Notes: generated by a model from the letters alone, not told the origin. 60,884 nt of DNA from Streptomyces xiaopingdaonensis (GCF_000262345.1 NZ_AJTQ01000335.1:1-60884), one strand, 5' to 3'; numbered from the stretch's first letter, positions 1 through 10,086 are shown. Numbers and translations are program-made.

Positions 1-416
1 GTCCCGAGGATCACCGCGACGACTGCGGAGAGGAAGCCGACGAGGAGCGAGACTCGCGCCCCGTAGACGATGCGGGCGAGGATGTCGCGGCCGCTCACCG
101 GCTCGACGCCGAGGAGGTGGTCGCCGCTGATCCCGCCGAACGAACCGATGGGGGTCTGGAAGAGCGGGTCGATCAGGTCCTCGTGGCGTTCGTCCGGCGA
201 CTGGCCGAGGAGCGCGGTGATCACGGGCGCGAAGATCGCGACGAGGATCAGGACGAGCACGATGACACCGCCGGTGAGCGCGACCTTGTCGCGCTTCAGC
301 CGCTCCCAGGCGATCCGTCCGGGCGAGCGTCCTTCGACGGCCTTGGCGGCTCCGTCACCGGTGACGGGTTCGACCGGAGCCGTCTCGGCCGCCGTGTCAT
401 GCAATGGTGCCGTCAT
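1..416 (-). CDS. ABC transporter permease, OppC/DppC type (partial)
   Basis: The reading frame runs leftward from the ATG at 416 and leaves the window before its stop, so only about 138 N-terminal residues are visible. After a polar leader there is one clear hydrophobic segment (about residues 45-65, LTGGVIVLVLILVAIFAPVI). It is followed by the GVEPVSGRDILARIVYGARVSL stretch typical of DppC/OppC permeases and the start of a second membrane segment. Members form the membrane channel of peptide or nickel importers together with a DppB-like partner, a binding protein and ATPases, which should lie beyond the window edge. The substrate cannot be read from this fragment. Confidence 0.85.
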   Translation of the reverse strand, partial: MTAPLHDTAAETAPVEPVTGDGAAKAVEGRSPGRIAWERLKRDKVALTGGVIVLVLILVAIFAPVITALLGQSPDERHEDLIDPLFQTPIGSFGGISGDHLLGVEPVSGRDILARIVYGARVSLLVGFLSAVVAVILG

Positions 417-988
417 CGTGGTGGGAACCCCTCTCGACTGGCGGTGACCAGCCCACGCCTGCCGCTGTGGCGGCTTGTTCGCAAGCAGTTCGTACAGAAG
501 ACCGATGGCCTCATCGCCGGGAGTCTTCATCCCGCCGGTGATCAGTCGCCAGACTTCCCCGCGAAAGGATGCGCAACTGTGATGTCGTTCTGCATCTTCC
601 GTTATGCGAACGGAAGTTGGCGCTCTGCGGGGCTGTGCGCCCGCTTATGTCCCGGTTGGGAACGCCCAGCGCCGCACCTCTCGAGAGGGCTCCGCACGGC
701 CGAAAATCCCCTACTGCAAAGGGAATTGAGAACGCCGGGCGGGACTTCCGCATTCCGCCCCGGAGTTGGGACGGCGAACCTCCGCAGCGCGCTGCGGGAG
801 CGCGGGCGTCGGGCCCCGACGGAGACCCCTGGTCCCGCGGGACACCCGTGGACGACACCCGCCCAATCTGCCGCCCTCTGGGGGCGCTTCACGCTCACTC
901 CCCTCGACTACCCCCGAGCCGCGCGGAGTTCACATGCGGAACCTCCGCCGCACCGGCGCACGGACACCCGGGACGGCGCGCGACGGCG
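417..988. other. Intergenic region with two palindromes
   Basis: No credible gene in 570 bases. Two dyads stand out: CTTCCGTT-ATGCG-AACGGAAG at 596-616 and the perfect CCTCTCGAGAGG at 677-688. The region is upstream of the leftward permease gene, so the first dyad may be an operator for it. The form recalls IclR-type operators, but that is only a resemblance. Confidence 0.4.
596..616. promoter_or_regulatory. 8-bp inverted repeat, possible operator
   Basis: CTTCCGTT (596-603) and AACGGAAG (609-616) are perfect inverted copies separated by ATGCG. The dyad lies 180 bases upstream of the ABC permease start. It has no following T-run, which favours a protein-binding site over a terminator. The binding protein is unknown. 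Confidence 0.4.
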
Positions 989-1756
989 TCAGGCGCGCGG
1001 GCTGCCGTATCCGAACCCGGGCACGCTCCCCGGCGCGGCACCCGCGTGCACGTCGCGGTCGAAGAAGGGACGGGAGTTGCGGCGGAGCCACATGGCGACG
1101 GGGTCGTAGTCGTCCGACATCGCGACGCTGGAGACCGGCAGCCCCTCGGGCGCCGCGGCCACCGACTGCCCCATCATCCGCCGGGCGCCCTCCACCGCCT
1201 GCGGGCTGTCGTCGTAGAGCTCCAGGCCGATCGCGAGGTAGGCGACGCCGAGCGCCGGCTGCACCCACGCCCTGCGCAGGGAGCGCACGGCCGGCGTGTG
1301 GTGCGCGTTCTGGGTGAGGACGGCGTAGAACTGGGCGGCGTTCAGGGCCGGTTCGCTGATCCGGAGCGGGCCGGCCGGCAGCCGGTCGAGACCCGTCGCG
1401 ATGCGCCGCAGGTCGAGCCAGGGGATGCCGACGCCGCCGCCGGGAGCGTGCGGATTGAGCCAGATCCCCCAGCGCTCGGGGAAGAGCGCCGCGGCGATCT
1501 CCTGCCCCGTGACGACCTCGTGCGCGCGGTTCCAGCCGGAGGCGGCGAGTTCCTGCGCCGAGGTGACGCACGGCGCGTAACCGTACCCGGCGACCTCCAT
1601 GTTGCCGTACTGCGCGTCGGGGGAGCCCGCCCTGCCGTTCCAGAGCAGCATCCAGACCTGGCCGCGGGCGAGTGCGTTCAACAGCGCCTCGTAGGCGTCG
1701 TACCTGCCCGGCGAGATCTGACGCAGTAGTTGCTCGACGCTCTCACCCGCGCTCAC
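989..1756 (-). CDS. SseB-like protein (enhanced serine sensitivity family)
   Basis: A 255-residue soluble protein starting at the GTG at 1756 (VSAGESVEQ). It has the two-part SseB layout: an N-terminal domain with the VWMLLW and GYAPCVTSAQEL stretches, and a C-terminal domain ending in the hydrophobic, acidic region before RPFFDRD. SseB proteins are named for enhanced serine sensitivity, and their biochemical role is not established. A paralogue lies immediately upstream on the same strand, 158 bases away. A serine/glycine operon sits 3 kb away, but no direct link is shown. The larger frame upstream of 1756 lacks matching features. Confidence 0.75.
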   Translation of the reverse strand: MSAGESVEQLLRQISPGRYDAYEALLNALARGQVWMLLWNGRAGSPDAQYGNMEVAGYGYAPCVTSAQELAASGWNRAHEVVTGQEIAAALFPERWGIWLNPHAPGGGVGIPWLDLRRIATGLDRLPAGPLRISEPALNAAQFYAVLTQNAHHTPAVRSLRRAWVQPALGVAYLAIGLELYDDSPQAVEGARRMMGQSVAAAPEGLPVSSVAMSDDYDPVAMWLRRNSRPFFDRDVHAGAAPGSVPGFGYGSPRA

Positions 1757-1914
1757 CTGAGGCCGCCTTCCCGTCTTCCCCCGACACCGAGGTCGCCTGC
1801 CACCCGGGCACGCTTCGGCGCCCCCGCTCCATCCAACCAGCTTACGAGGCGGCCCAGTAGGCGTACGGCTAGGTGGGCGCCCCATCGAGCGACGCGTCCG
1901 GCCGCGCCGGAGCC

Positions 1915-2724
1915 TCACTGCGCGACGGGCAGCCCCTCGCGCGCGTAGAAGGGACGCACGCACTGCCGCATCCACGCGACCATCGGGTCCTCGGCCGCGT
2001 CGAGGAAGACGAGCTGCACGGGCCACTTCACCGTGGCACGGCCCAGCGCGCGGCCGACCCCGTCGTGCACCGCCTGCCGCGACGGGGCGTCGAGCAGGTC
2101 GAGTTCGACGCCGACGTAGAGAGCGGGCGGGTCGCCTTCGGCGCTCGCCAGCGCCCGCCGGGCCGAGCGCACGGCGCCCACCTGCTGGAGCTCGGCGCCT
2201 GCCGCGGAGAGGAACTCCAGCGGGTCGTCCTGCCAGTCGGGCTCGAAGAGGCGCATCCGCGCACCCCGCGCCACGCCCGAAACGGCCTGCTCCGAGGCGG
2301 TGTTGGCACACAGCTCCGCAACGGCCTCGGGCGGCAGCGGGACGCCGACGGCACCCCCGGGGTTGATCGCGATGCCCACCTGGGGCGGCAGCCCGCGCGC
2401 GAACTCCCTCGCCGGCGCCACGGTGAACGACAGGTGCGCGCCCGCCACGCGCAGGAACTCCTCCTGGGAGCTGAAGACCGGAACGTACGGTGCGCCGCCC
2501 AACTCGACCGTGGGCAGGTCGAGATGGGAGCTGTCGGGGCCGCCGCCCTCGGGGAGCGGCACCCAGAGGCTGCTGCGCGCGAGCACCTCCAGCAGACGGG
2601 CGCCCGCCTGCTGGACGCCGAGGGAGGCGGCGAGGGTCTCCTCCAGCTCGTTGCCCGGCGGGCCGCCGCCCTGGCCGGGCTCCTCGGGCCCGCCGCCGGA
2701 GCCGTACTGCTGCGGAATGGTCAT
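1915..2724 (-). CDS. SseB-like protein, second copy
   Basis: A 269-residue protein from the ATG at 2724. A glycine- and proline-rich N-terminus is followed by an SseB-type core (LWVPLPEGG, APYVPVFSSQEEFL) and a C-terminal domain ending near DPMVAWMRQCVRPFY. That ending matches DPVAMWLRRNSRPFF in the neighbouring gene, so the pair looks like a tandem duplication. Both may share one leftward transcript. Function is inferred only from the family. Confidence 0.75.
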   Translation of the reverse strand: MTIPQQYGSGGGPEEPGQGGGPPGNELEETLAASLGVQQAGARLLEVLARSSLWVPLPEGGGPDSSHLDLPTVELGGAPYVPVFSSQEEFLRVAGAHLSFTVAPAREFARGLPPQVGIAINPGGAVGVPLPPEAVAELCANTASEQAVSGVARGARMRLFEPDWQDDPLEFLSAAGAELQQVGAVRSARRALASAEGDPPALYVGVELDLLDAPSRQAVHDGVGRALGRATVKWPVQLVFLDAAEDPMVAWMRQCVRPFYAREGLPVAQ

Positions 2725-2967
2725 GGGGAACACCCTAGAGGCTGCCGCCGACACCCCGCCCCGCCCACCCGGAACGCGCGCGAGGGACACACGGCCTCCA
2801 CACCCGTCACTCCGCGGAGTCCTCCGGTTGCGCTCCGCATCGGAGGCGCCAAGGGTGGTTCCCGTCCCCTCGCCGTAGTGCGGCCATCGCGCCGGAGGCG
2901 CCGGGACGCACCGGCCGCGCAGCCGGTGGCGACGAAGGACCCACTCCGACAGACCCGAGGAACAGGT

Positions 2968-3582
2968 ATGCGTCTCTCCAGAACCGTCGCGGCGGCGACC
3001 GCGGCAGCCGCCCTCGCGGGCTCCCTCGCACTCGCCGCCGGCACGGCCGCAGCCGGGAACGAGCCCGCGCCCCGCACCCCGAGCCACTCCGCCCCCGCAC
3101 GCCCCCAACTCGCCGAGACGGCAGGCACGCTCGAGCGTGCGGACCAGGTGCTGCGCCCCGTCAGCGCACTCCTCACCGAGGTGCTCAGCGACGGCGCCCG
3201 GCTCTCCGAGTCCCAGGCGGACCGCCGCGTCGCCGAGGCCGTCCGCGCCCTCGACACCGTCCGCACCGCCACCCCCGCGCGCGCTTCGGGACACCGCACG
3301 GCCGCCGACTCGGCCGCACTCGTCCAGCGCGCCGCCGACCGGCTGGAGAAGCGCGTACGCGCGCTCGCCGACGCGGCACGCAGCGGCGGCCGCGCCCGCG
3401 TCGACAGCGCTGCCGATGCCGCGCTCACCGGGTCCATGGACCTGCTCGCCGCACTCGTCGCGGGCGGCAACCTGCCGACGGCACGCATGCCGGGGCTGCC
3501 GACCCACACCGCGCCCGAGGCGCACGCGAAGGTGCCCGCGGCGCCCGAACCGCCCGCACGGTCCGGCCCGTTGGACGGCTGA
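2968..3582 (+). CDS. Small secreted protein, Ala-rich, unknown function
   Basis: A 204-residue protein starting at the ATG at 2968, with GAGGAACAG about 5 bases upstream. Residues 1-30 are a clear Sec signal peptide (MRLSRTV, a hydrophobic Ala/Leu core, then an AxA-type cleavage site near GTAAAGN). The mature part is alanine- and arginine-rich and probably helical, with no cysteines and no recognised domain. It is transcribed away from the SseB pair. No function is proposed. Confidence 0.7.
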   Translation: MRLSRTVAAATAAAALAGSLALAAGTAAAGNEPAPRTPSHSAPARPQLAETAGTLERADQVLRPVSALLTEVLSDGARLSESQADRRVAEAVRALDTVRTATPARASGHRTAADSAALVQRAADRLEKRVRALADAARSGGRARVDSAADAALTGSMDLLAALVAGGNLPTARMPGLPTHTAPEAHAKVPAAPEPPARSGPLDG

Positions 3583-3589
3583 GGTTCCG

Positions 3590-4300
3590 CTAGCCGACGG
3601 CCAGGCGGCCGGCGCGGTCGGGCTCCGCCTCGCGGCGCCGCCCGAAGGCGAGCCGGCGCACGCACGCGGCGGCCCGGCGGTCGAGCAGCACGACGGAGAC
3701 GCACGGCCACGGCATCCGCCCCCGCTCCGCCCCCGCTATCAGCCGCGCGACCGCTCTGCGGTGCCGGAGGAACGCGTACGCGGAGACGCGCCGCCCCCGG
3801 CCGGCCTGGCCCAGGAGCGCGTCGCCGGGAGCGACGTCGAGGAGGAGCAGGTGCATCCCGCGCCCGCCGCGCACCGCCGCCCTGGAGATCCAGCGAAGCA
3901 CCCACGCCTGCGCCCCGCACGCGTGCACCACGGCGCCCGACCCGGAGGCGAGTGCGCGGTGGAGCGCCGCGTAGTGCGCCAGGCGCACGAGCGGGCGGTA
4001 GAGCGCGTAGGGGAGCCAACTCGGGACTCTGCGGGCCCAGTCCTCCCTGACGTCCTGCGAGTCGATGCGCACCAGGTGCCGTCCGGGGCGTACCGCCCGC
4101 CCGATCAGCGTGGACTTGCCGCTGCCCGGCAGCCCGGAGACGACGACGAGATCGCCGGCGGGGAAGCGGAGCGTCCTGCGCTCCGCGGAACCGCGCAGAT
4201 CCCTGCAGCGGAGCTCGGGCCCCGCGTCCTCCGACGGAACCTCCGGAGACGCCGACGCCGCCCCACCGCCCGCCGGATGCCCGCTGCGCAGGCTCTCCAC
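3590..4300 (-). CDS. P-loop ATPase/kinase-like protein
   Basis: The GTG at 4300 has GGGGAGGG about 6 bases upstream and gives 236 residues. A textbook Walker A, GLPGSGKST, sits near residue 55. It is followed by RIDSQDVREDW, in the place where small nucleotide/zeta-toxin-like kinases carry their substrate-binding segment, and by VSVVLLD further on. This fits the AAA-33 group of small P-loop kinases acting on an unknown small molecule. It diverges from the glycine riboswitch operon. A longer frame to 4618 overlaps the riboswitch and is not needed. Confidence 0.7.
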   Translation of the reverse strand: MESLRSGHPAGGGAASASPEVPSEDAGPELRCRDLRGSAERRTLRFPAGDLVVVSGLPGSGKSTLIGRAVRPGRHLVRIDSQDVREDWARRVPSWLPYALYRPLVRLAHYAALHRALASGSGAVVHACGAQAWVLRWISRAAVRGGRGMHLLLLDVAPGDALLGQAGRGRRVSAYAFLRHRRAVARLIAGAERGRMPWPCVSVVLLDRRAAACVRRLAFGRRREAEPDRAGRLAVG

Positions 4301-4481
4301 TGGTGCCCTCCCCGGGTGTGCTCGCGCACCGTGCGCGCCCCCGCGCTGTCGCTCAGCACGGTCAGAATGCCAAGGAAAGGTAATGGCCTTCAAGGCGATT
4401 GCCGGCCGACGGGGGGCAGCGCACGGCGCGTTCACCGTGCGATGATGGCCGCCGCCAACTCCATACCGGCCGCATGAATCC

Positions 4482-4677
4482 GCGCGGGAGAGTTCCCGGG
4501 ACAGAAGGCCCGGGGCGCCGAAGGAGCAAGATCCTCCCTTGAATCTCTCAGGCCCCGATACCGCGCGGGCCAGGCAGATCTGGAAAGCGAGCCCCCGCGG
4601 GCTCCACCCACGGTGCAAGCCGCGTCCCCGCTCCGGGTCGCGGTGAAGCTCTCAGGTTCCGATGACAGATGGGGAGG
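4482..4677 (+). ncRNA. Glycine riboswitch, tandem aptamers
   Basis: The leader of gcvT carries the conserved elements of two consecutive glycine aptamers. The first has GCGCGGGAGAGT, GCGCCGAAGGAGCAA and GAATCTCTCAGG. The second has CAGATCTGGAAAGC, ACCCACGGTGCAAGC and GAAGCTCTCAGGTTCCGATGACAG. It ends about 35 bases before the gcvT start. In this class glycine binding turns on expression of glycine-degrading genes, which fits the gcvT-gcvH-glyA-sdaA set downstream. Exact ends are approximate. Confidence 0.93.
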
Positions 4678-4711
4678 ACATCCGCGTCAGCACACCTACG
4701 GGAGCCCCTTC

Positions 4712-5848
4712 ATGACCGAGCCCTCGGCACCCCCGCGCCGCACCGCCCTCGACGAGGTGCACCGCTCGCTCGGCGCCACCATGACCGACTTCGCCGGCTG
4801 GGAGATGCCGCTCCGCTACGCCAGCGAGCGCGAGGAGCACCAGGCGGTCCGCACCCGCGCGGGGCTCTTCGACCTCTCCCACATGGGCGAGTTCACCGTC
4901 TCGGGCCCCGCCGCCTGCGACCTCCTCGACTACGCCTTCATCGGCAACCTCGGCTCCCTCCGCACGGGCCGCGCCCGCTACACGATGCTCTGCGACGAGC
5001 GCGGCGGCATCCTCGACGACCTGATCGTCTACCGCACCGCTGAGGACCGCTACCTCGTCGTCGCCAACGCCGCCAACGCCGGGACGGTCCTCGCCGCGCT
5101 CCGCGAGCGCGCCACCGGCTTCGACGCGCAGGTCGCCGACGACCGCGACACGTACGCGCTCCTCGCCGTCCAGGGCCCGGCGGCGGCCGGCATCCTCGCC
5201 CGGCTCACCGACGCCGAGTTGGAGGGGCTCCGCTACTACGCAGGACTCCCCGGCACCGTCGCCGGCGCGGAAGCGCTGATCGCACGCACGGGGTACACGG
5301 GCGAGGACGGCTTCGAGCTCTTCCTCGCCCCTGCCGACGCACCCGCCGTCTGGCAGGCGCTCCTCGACGCGGGCGCCGGGGACGGCCTCACCCCGTGCGG
5401 TCTGAGCTGCCGCGACACCCTCCGCCTCGAAGCCGGCATGCCGCTCTACGGGCACGAACTCTCCACCGCGCTCACGCCGTTCGACGCCGGGCTCGGCCGG
5501 ACGGTGAAGTTCGAGAAGCCGGGGAACGAGGGCGCGTTCGTCGGGCGTGAGGCGCTCCAGGAGGCTGCGGCCCGTGCCGAGTCGGCGCCGCCGCGGGTGC
5601 TCGTCGGGCTCGTCGCGCAGGGGCGCCGGGTGCCCCGCGCCGGGTACGCGGTCGTCTCGTCCGACGGCACCGTGCTCGGCGAGGTCACCTCGGGCGCCCC
5701 GTCGCCGACGCTCGGGAAGCCGATCGCGATGGCGTACGTCGACGCCGGGCACGCGGTGCCCGGTACGGAGGGCGTCGCCGTCGACATCCGGGGCTCGCGC
5801 GAGCCGTACAACGTCGTGGCGCTCCCCTTCTACAAGCGCGAGCGCTGA
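4712..5848 (+). CDS. gcvT: Aminomethyltransferase, glycine cleavage T protein
   Basis: A 378-residue protein. The ATG at 4712 follows GGGAGCC and gives the standard N-terminus. GcvT takes the aminomethyl group from lipoyl-GcvH and passes it to tetrahydrofolate, releasing ammonia. Family marks include FAGWEMPLRY, the LFDLSHMGE segment and GYTGEDGFE near residue 190, in the folate-binding fold. It is the first gene behind the glycine riboswitch and is followed by gcvH after 147 bases. The P protein gene is not in the window. Confidence 0.96.
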   Translation: MTEPSAPPRRTALDEVHRSLGATMTDFAGWEMPLRYASEREEHQAVRTRAGLFDLSHMGEFTVSGPAACDLLDYAFIGNLGSLRTGRARYTMLCDERGGILDDLIVYRTAEDRYLVVANAANAGTVLAALRERATGFDAQVADDRDTYALLAVQGPAAAGILARLTDAELEGLRYYAGLPGTVAGAEALIARTGYTGEDGFELFLAPADAPAVWQALLDAGAGDGLTPCGLSCRDTLRLEAGMPLYGHELSTALTPFDAGLGRTVKFEKPGNEGAFVGREALQEAAARAESAPPRVLVGLVAQGRRVPRAGYAVVSSDGTVLGEVTSGAPSPTLGKPIAMAYVDAGHAVPGTEGVAVDIRGSREPYNVVALPFYKRER

Positions 5849-5995
5849 GCGCGCTCCTGCCAACGGCCGCGCGGCCGAGCGCCGCCGCGCTCCGGCGTGC
5901 ACCGCCGGCGCCGCCACACGCCTGTGCACTGTGCGCCTCGTCCCATCTGCCAAGACCGCTTACTGTCCGGGTCCGTCGTCGAGGAGAATCAGACC

Positions 5996-6382
5996 ATGAG
6001 CAACCCCCAGCAGCTTCGCTACAGCAAGGAGCACGAGTGGCTCTCCGAGCCGGTCGACGGCGTCGCGACCATCGGGATCACGGCGCACGCGGCCGACGCG
6101 CTCGGCGATGTCGTCTTCGTCCAGCTCCCTGACGCCGGCGACACCGTGAGCGCCGGTGACACCTGTGGCGAGCTGGAGTCGACCAAGTCCGTCAGCGACC
6201 TCTACTCCCCCGTCAGCGGCGAGGTCACCGAGGTGAACCAGGACGTGGTGGACGACCCCGCACTGGTCAACTCCGCCCCGTTCGAGGGCGGCTGGCTCTT
6301 CAAGGTGCGCCTCGACCCGTCCGGAGCCCCGGACGACCTGCTCAGCGCCGACGAGTACACGGCGTTCGCAACGGGGAACTGA
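5996..6382 (+). CDS. gcvH: Glycine cleavage H protein
   Basis: A 128-residue lipoyl carrier protein. The start at 5996 follows GAGGAGAATCAGACC. The lipoylated lysine lies in [10 protein letters not shown] near residue 65, with [19 protein letters not shown] before it and GGWLFKV after it, all at the usual H-protein spacing. It shuttles the methylamine arm between the P, T and L proteins. It sits between gcvT and glyA, in a likely shared transcript. Confidence 0.96.
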   Translation: MSNPQQLRYSKEHEWLSEPVDGVATIGITAHAADALGDVVFVQLPDAGDTVSAGDTCGELESTKSVSDLYSPVSGEVTEVNQDVVDDPALVNSAPFEGGWLFKVRLDPSGAPDDLLSADEYTAFATGN

Positions 6383-6524
6383 CCACCGCCGCCAGCCGCG
6401 CGCACCCCGGGTTCAGCGCCGAGCGCGGGAAGGCTCGCGGACCCGCAGCGGACTGCCCGGCACGGGGCCCGCCGGCCCGCCGGCAGACCGCAGACTCACC
6501 CAGCCTCGCCACAGGGATGGATAC

Positions 6525-7805
6525 ATGTCGCTTCTCAACAGCTCGCTCCACGAGGTGGACCCGGACGTCGCCGCCGCCGTCGACCAGGAGCTCCACCGCC
6601 AGCAGTCGACCCTGGAGATGATCGCCTCCGAGAACTTCGCGCCGGTCGCGGCGATGGAGGCGCAGGGCTCCGTGCTCACCAACAAGTACGCGGAGGGCCT
6701 CCCCGGGCGCCGCTACTACGGCGGCTGCGAGTACGTCGACGTGGTGGAGAACCTCGCGCGCGACCGCGTCAAGGAGCTCTTCGGGGCCGAAGCCGCCAAC
6801 GTGCAGCCGCACTCGGGCGCCCAGGCCAACGCGGCCGCGATGTTCGCGCTGCTGAAGCCGGGCGACACCATCATGGGCCTCGACCTCGCGCACGGCGGCC
6901 ACCTCACCCACGGGATGAAGATCAACTTCTCGGGGAAGCTCTACGACGTCGTCGCCTACCAGGTCGACGAGAAGACCGACCAGGTCGACATGGACGCGGT
7001 CGAGCGCCTCGCCAAGGAACACCGCCCGAAGATGATCGTCGCCGGCTGGTCCGCGTACCCGCGGCAGCTCGACTTCGCCGCCTTCCGGCGGATCGCGGAC
7101 GAGGTCGGCGCCCTTCTCATGGTCGACATGGCCCACTTCGCCGGCCTCGTCGCCGCCGGCCTCCACCCCTCCCCCGTGCCGTACGCGGACGTCGTCACCA
7201 CCACGACGCACAAGACGCTCGGCGGGCCGAGGGGCGGCGTGATCCTCACCAAGAAGGAGCACGCGAAGAAGATCAACTCGGCGGTCTTCCCCGGCCAGCA
7301 GGGCGGTCCGCTGGAGCACGTGATCGCGGCGAAGGCCGTCGCCTTCAAGATCGCGGCGTCCGAGGAGTTCAAGGAGCGGCAGCAGCGCACCGTGGCGGGC
7401 GCGAAGCTCCTCGCCGAGCGGCTGCTCAAGCAGGACGCCGTCGACGCGGGCGTCTCCGTCCTCTCGGGCGGCACCGACGTCCACCTCGTCCTCGTCGACC
7501 TGCGCAACAGCGAACTCGACGGCCAGCAGGCCGAGGACCGCCTCCACGAGATCGGCATCACGGTCAACCGCAACGCGGTCCCCAACGACCCGCGCCCCCC
7601 CATGGTCACCTCGGGCCTGCGCGTCGGCACCCCGGCGCTCGCCACCCGCGGCTTCACCGAGGAGGACTTCCGCGAGGTCGCCGACGTCCTCGCCGAGGCC
7701 CTGCTGCCCGGCTTCGACGAGGCCACGTCGCGGTCGCTCGCGGCCCGCGTCAAGGCCCTCGCCGACAAGCACCCGCTCTACCCGGAGCTCGGCACCGCGA
7801 ACTGA
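6525..7805 (+). CDS. glyA: Serine hydroxymethyltransferase
   Basis: A 426-residue PLP enzyme, full length for the family, that interconverts serine and glycine with tetrahydrofolate. The N-terminus shows EMIASENFA. The PLP lysine is in [14 protein letters not shown], and the [15 protein letters not shown] substrate motif is intact. With GcvT/GcvH it turns two glycines into serine plus a one-carbon unit. A perfect 12-bp hairpin follows the stop before sdaA. Confidence 0.97.
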   Translation: MSLLNSSLHEVDPDVAAAVDQELHRQQSTLEMIASENFAPVAAMEAQGSVLTNKYAEGLPGRRYYGGCEYVDVVENLARDRVKELFGAEAANVQPHSGAQANAAAMFALLKPGDTIMGLDLAHGGHLTHGMKINFSGKLYDVVAYQVDEKTDQVDMDAVERLAKEHRPKMIVAGWSAYPRQLDFAAFRRIADEVGALLMVDMAHFAGLVAAGLHPSPVPYADVVTTTTHKTLGGPRGGVILTKKEHAKKINSAVFPGQQGGPLEHVIAAKAVAFKIAASEEFKERQQRTVAGAKLLAERLLKQDAVDAGVSVLSGGTDVHLVLVDLRNSELDGQQAEDRLHEIGITVNRNAVPNDPRPPMVTSGLRVGTPALATRGFTEEDFREVADVLAEALLPGFDEATSRSLAARVKALADKHPLYPELGTAN

Positions 7806-7820
7806 GCACGCAAGCCGCGC

Positions 7821-7849
7821 GGGGCGCGCCGTCGACCACGGCGCGCCCC
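7821..7849. terminator. 12-bp hairpin between glyA and sdaA
   Basis: GGGGCGCGCCGT (7821-7832) and ACGGCGCGCCCC (7838-7849) are perfect inverted copies with a 5-base loop. There is no U-tract, as is common in Streptomyces. It may end or attenuate the riboswitch transcript ahead of sdaA. Confidence 0.6.
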
Positions 7850-7900
7850 GCCCTGCACCACCGGGGGCCAACCCCCCGTTCGGACAAAGGAGTCCGCACC

Positions 7901-9292
7901 ATGGCCATCTCCGTCTTCGACCTCTTCTCCATCGGCATCGGCCCGTCCAGCTCGCACACCGTCGGCCCGATGCGCGCCGCGCGGATGTTCGTCCGGCGAC
8001 TGAAGAACGAAGGCGCGCTGGCCCAGACCGCCTCCGTCCGCGCCGAACTCTTCGGCTCCCTCGGCGCGACGGGTCACGGGCACGGCACCCCGAAGGCGGT
8101 CCTCCTCGGCCTGGAGGGCGAGTCCCCGCGGACCGTCGACACCGCGGAGGCCGACCGCCGGATCGAGGAGATCCGCAGCGCGGGCCGCCTCCGCCTCCTC
8201 GCCACCGAGATAGGCGACGCGCACACCGTCCCCTTCGACGAGCGCACCCAGCTCATCCTGCACCGGCGCCGCTCCCTGCCGTACCACGCCAACGGCATGA
8301 CCCTCTTCGCCTACGACGCCGAGGGCGCGCCGCTCGTCGAGAAGACGTACTACTCGGTCGGCGGCGGCTTCGTCGTCGACGAGGACGCCGTGGGCGAGGA
8401 CCGCATCAAGCTCGACGACACGGTGCTGCGCCACCCCTTCCGCACCGGCGACGAACTGCTGCGCCGCACACGGGAGACGGGCCTCTCGGTCTCGGCGCTG
8501 ATGCTGGAGAACGAGCGCGCCTGGCGCACCGAGGACGAGGTACGCGCCGGCCTCCTGGAGATCTGGGAGGTGATGCGCGCGTGCGTCGCCCGCGGCCTCG
8601 GCACGGAGGGCATCCTCCCCGGCGGCCTCAAGGTCCGCCGCCGCGCCGCCGTCTCGGCCCGCCAACTGCGCGCCCAGGGAAGCCCGGAGACCGCGTCCGC
8701 GCACGCGACCGACTGGGTCACCCTCTACGCCATGGCCGTCAACGAGGAGAACGCCGCGGGCGGCCGGATCGTCACCGCCCCGACCAACGGCGCCGCCGGC
8801 ATCATCCCCGCCGTCCTCCACTACGCCCGCGACTTCGTCCCCGGCACCGACGACGACGCCGTCGTACGCTTCCTCCTCGCGGCCGGCGCCGTCGGCATGC
8901 TCTTCAAGGAGAACGCGTCGATCTCCGGCGCCGAGGTCGGCTGCCAGGGCGAGGTCGGCTCCGCCTGCTCGATGGCGGCGGGCGGCCTCGCCGAAGTCCT
9001 CGGCGGCACCCCCGAACAGGTCGAGAACGCCGCCGAGATCGGCATCGAGCACAACCTCGGCCTCACCTGCGACCCCGTCGGCGGCCTCGTGCAGATCCCT
9101 TGCATCGAACGCAACGGCATGGCAGCCGTCAAGGCCGTCACAGCGGCCCGCATGTCCCTGCGCGGCGACGGCCGCCACCACGTCTCCCTCGACAAGGCCA
9201 TCAAGACGATGCGCGAGACGGGAGCCGACATGAAGGTCAAGTACAAGGAGACGGCGCGGGGCGGGCTGGCGGTGAACGTCATCGAGTGCTGA
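7901..9292 (+). CDS. sdaA: L-serine dehydratase, iron-sulfur type
   Basis: A 463-residue single-chain enzyme (fused alpha and beta parts) that deaminates serine to pyruvate. The start at 7901 follows AAAGGAG. The N-terminal part shows [13 protein letters not shown]. Cysteines that would ligand the [4Fe-4S] cluster are present in [23 protein letters not shown] and QIPCIERN. It removes the serine made by GcvT/GlyA. Its last 14 bases overlap the convergent XRE gene. Confidence 0.95.
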   Translation: MAISVFDLFSIGIGPSSSHTVGPMRAARMFVRRLKNEGALAQTASVRAELFGSLGATGHGHGTPKAVLLGLEGESPRTVDTAEADRRIEEIRSAGRLRLLATEIGDAHTVPFDERTQLILHRRRSLPYHANGMTLFAYDAEGAPLVEKTYYSVGGGFVVDEDAVGEDRIKLDDTVLRHPFRTGDELLRRTRETGLSVSALMLENERAWRTEDEVRAGLLEIWEVMRACVARGLGTEGILPGGLKVRRRAAVSARQLRAQGSPETASAHATDWVTLYAMAVNEENAAGGRIVTAPTNGAAGIIPAVLHYARDFVPGTDDDAVVRFLLAAGAVGMLFKENASISGAEVGCQGEVGSACSMAAGGLAEVLGGTPEQVENAAEIGIEHNLGLTCDPVGGLVQIPCIERNGMAAVKAVTAARMSLRGDGRHHVSLDKAIKTMRETGADMKVKYKETARGGLAVNVIEC

Positions 9293-9698
9293 GCGCCGGG
9301 CTTTGACCTGCGACTCCGAGGTCTTCAGCTCTGTCACGGTCTTCTCCGTCTGTACGACGGAACAGCCCTGAGAAGTCCCTCTGGCAGAGCTGAAAGTCCC
9401 TGAAAAATTTCTCGGGCAGGTTGTCGGCCTGCGACACCCACCAACCGTCGGTCTCCGTCGAGTGTTTCGCCAACTCGACGAGCGCTTCTCGCTCGGCGTC
9501 CGGCAGTCCGTGGACACGACAGAGCTGGTCGACGTGGCTCCAGCGAACTGTGCCCTTCGCCCGTTCGTAGCGGCTGACGGTGGCCTTCGAGACGCCCGCT
9601 CTGCGTCCTGCCTCCTCTGCGGTGAGGCCCGAGCCCTCCCGCAGCGCGTGCAGACGAAAGCCCAATTGGCGGTGGCGAGTTGTCGGTCCCTCCGGCAC
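9279..9698 (-). CDS. XRE-family regulator, C-terminally shortened
   Basis: The GTG at 9698 follows GAGAGGGGG and gives 139 residues. Residues 10-65 form an XRE helix-turn-helix ([20 protein letters not shown], then [14 protein letters not shown]). Next comes [15 protein letters not shown], which resembles the entry into the DUF5753 domain of Streptomyces XRE regulators. Such proteins usually run to about 280 residues. Here the similarity fades and the frame stops inside the sdaA 3' end. It is probably a fragment or degenerate gene left by recombination. Confidence 0.65.
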   Translation of the reverse strand: MPEGPTTRHRQLGFRLHALREGSGLTAEEAGRRAGVSKATVSRYERAKGTVRWSHVDQLCRVHGLPDAEREALVELAKHSTETDGWWVSQADNLPEKFFRDFQLCQRDFSGLFRRTDGEDRDRAEDLGVAGQSPALSTR

Positions 9699-10086
9699 GA
9701 TTCCCCCTCTCGGAGCCACGGCGTGGCGGGCAGAAAGTCGGACCTCCACGGCAATACGCCGACGAACCACGGCCGGATGGGCGGCAGCCGGGGCGGGCGA
9801 ACGGCCATGTCACCGTTTCACAAGGCGAGTTGGGCAGAGAGGTGCAGCCGCGCGATCCCCCGATCGGAATCGATCAGGGTTGTCACCGGCCGCCGCAGTG
9901 ATATTGGATGAACTTTGGGGGGGCGCAGCGCCTGGTGTGCTGCTAGCGCACGGACGGGCCAGTGTGCCCTGAACCCCGAGGTGTCATCGATCGACGCTGC
10001 GCGCGGGCCGGTTCGACGTTCTCGGACGGCTGCCGGCCGTAGAAACGTGCATGCGTGGATGAATACAGCGCACGTAAGGAGAGTTC
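9699..10086. other. Intergenic region
   Basis: About 390 bases between the XRE start and the next rightward gene. I see no coding frame with convincing features. It should hold promoters for both divergent genes. A G-run (about 9916-9924) is the only compositional oddity. Confidence 0.4.

Noticed and set aside
989..2311. One large protein covering both SseB-like genes
   Set aside because: The upstream half of this frame is a shadow of the second SseB gene. The real start of the first gene is the GTG at 1756.
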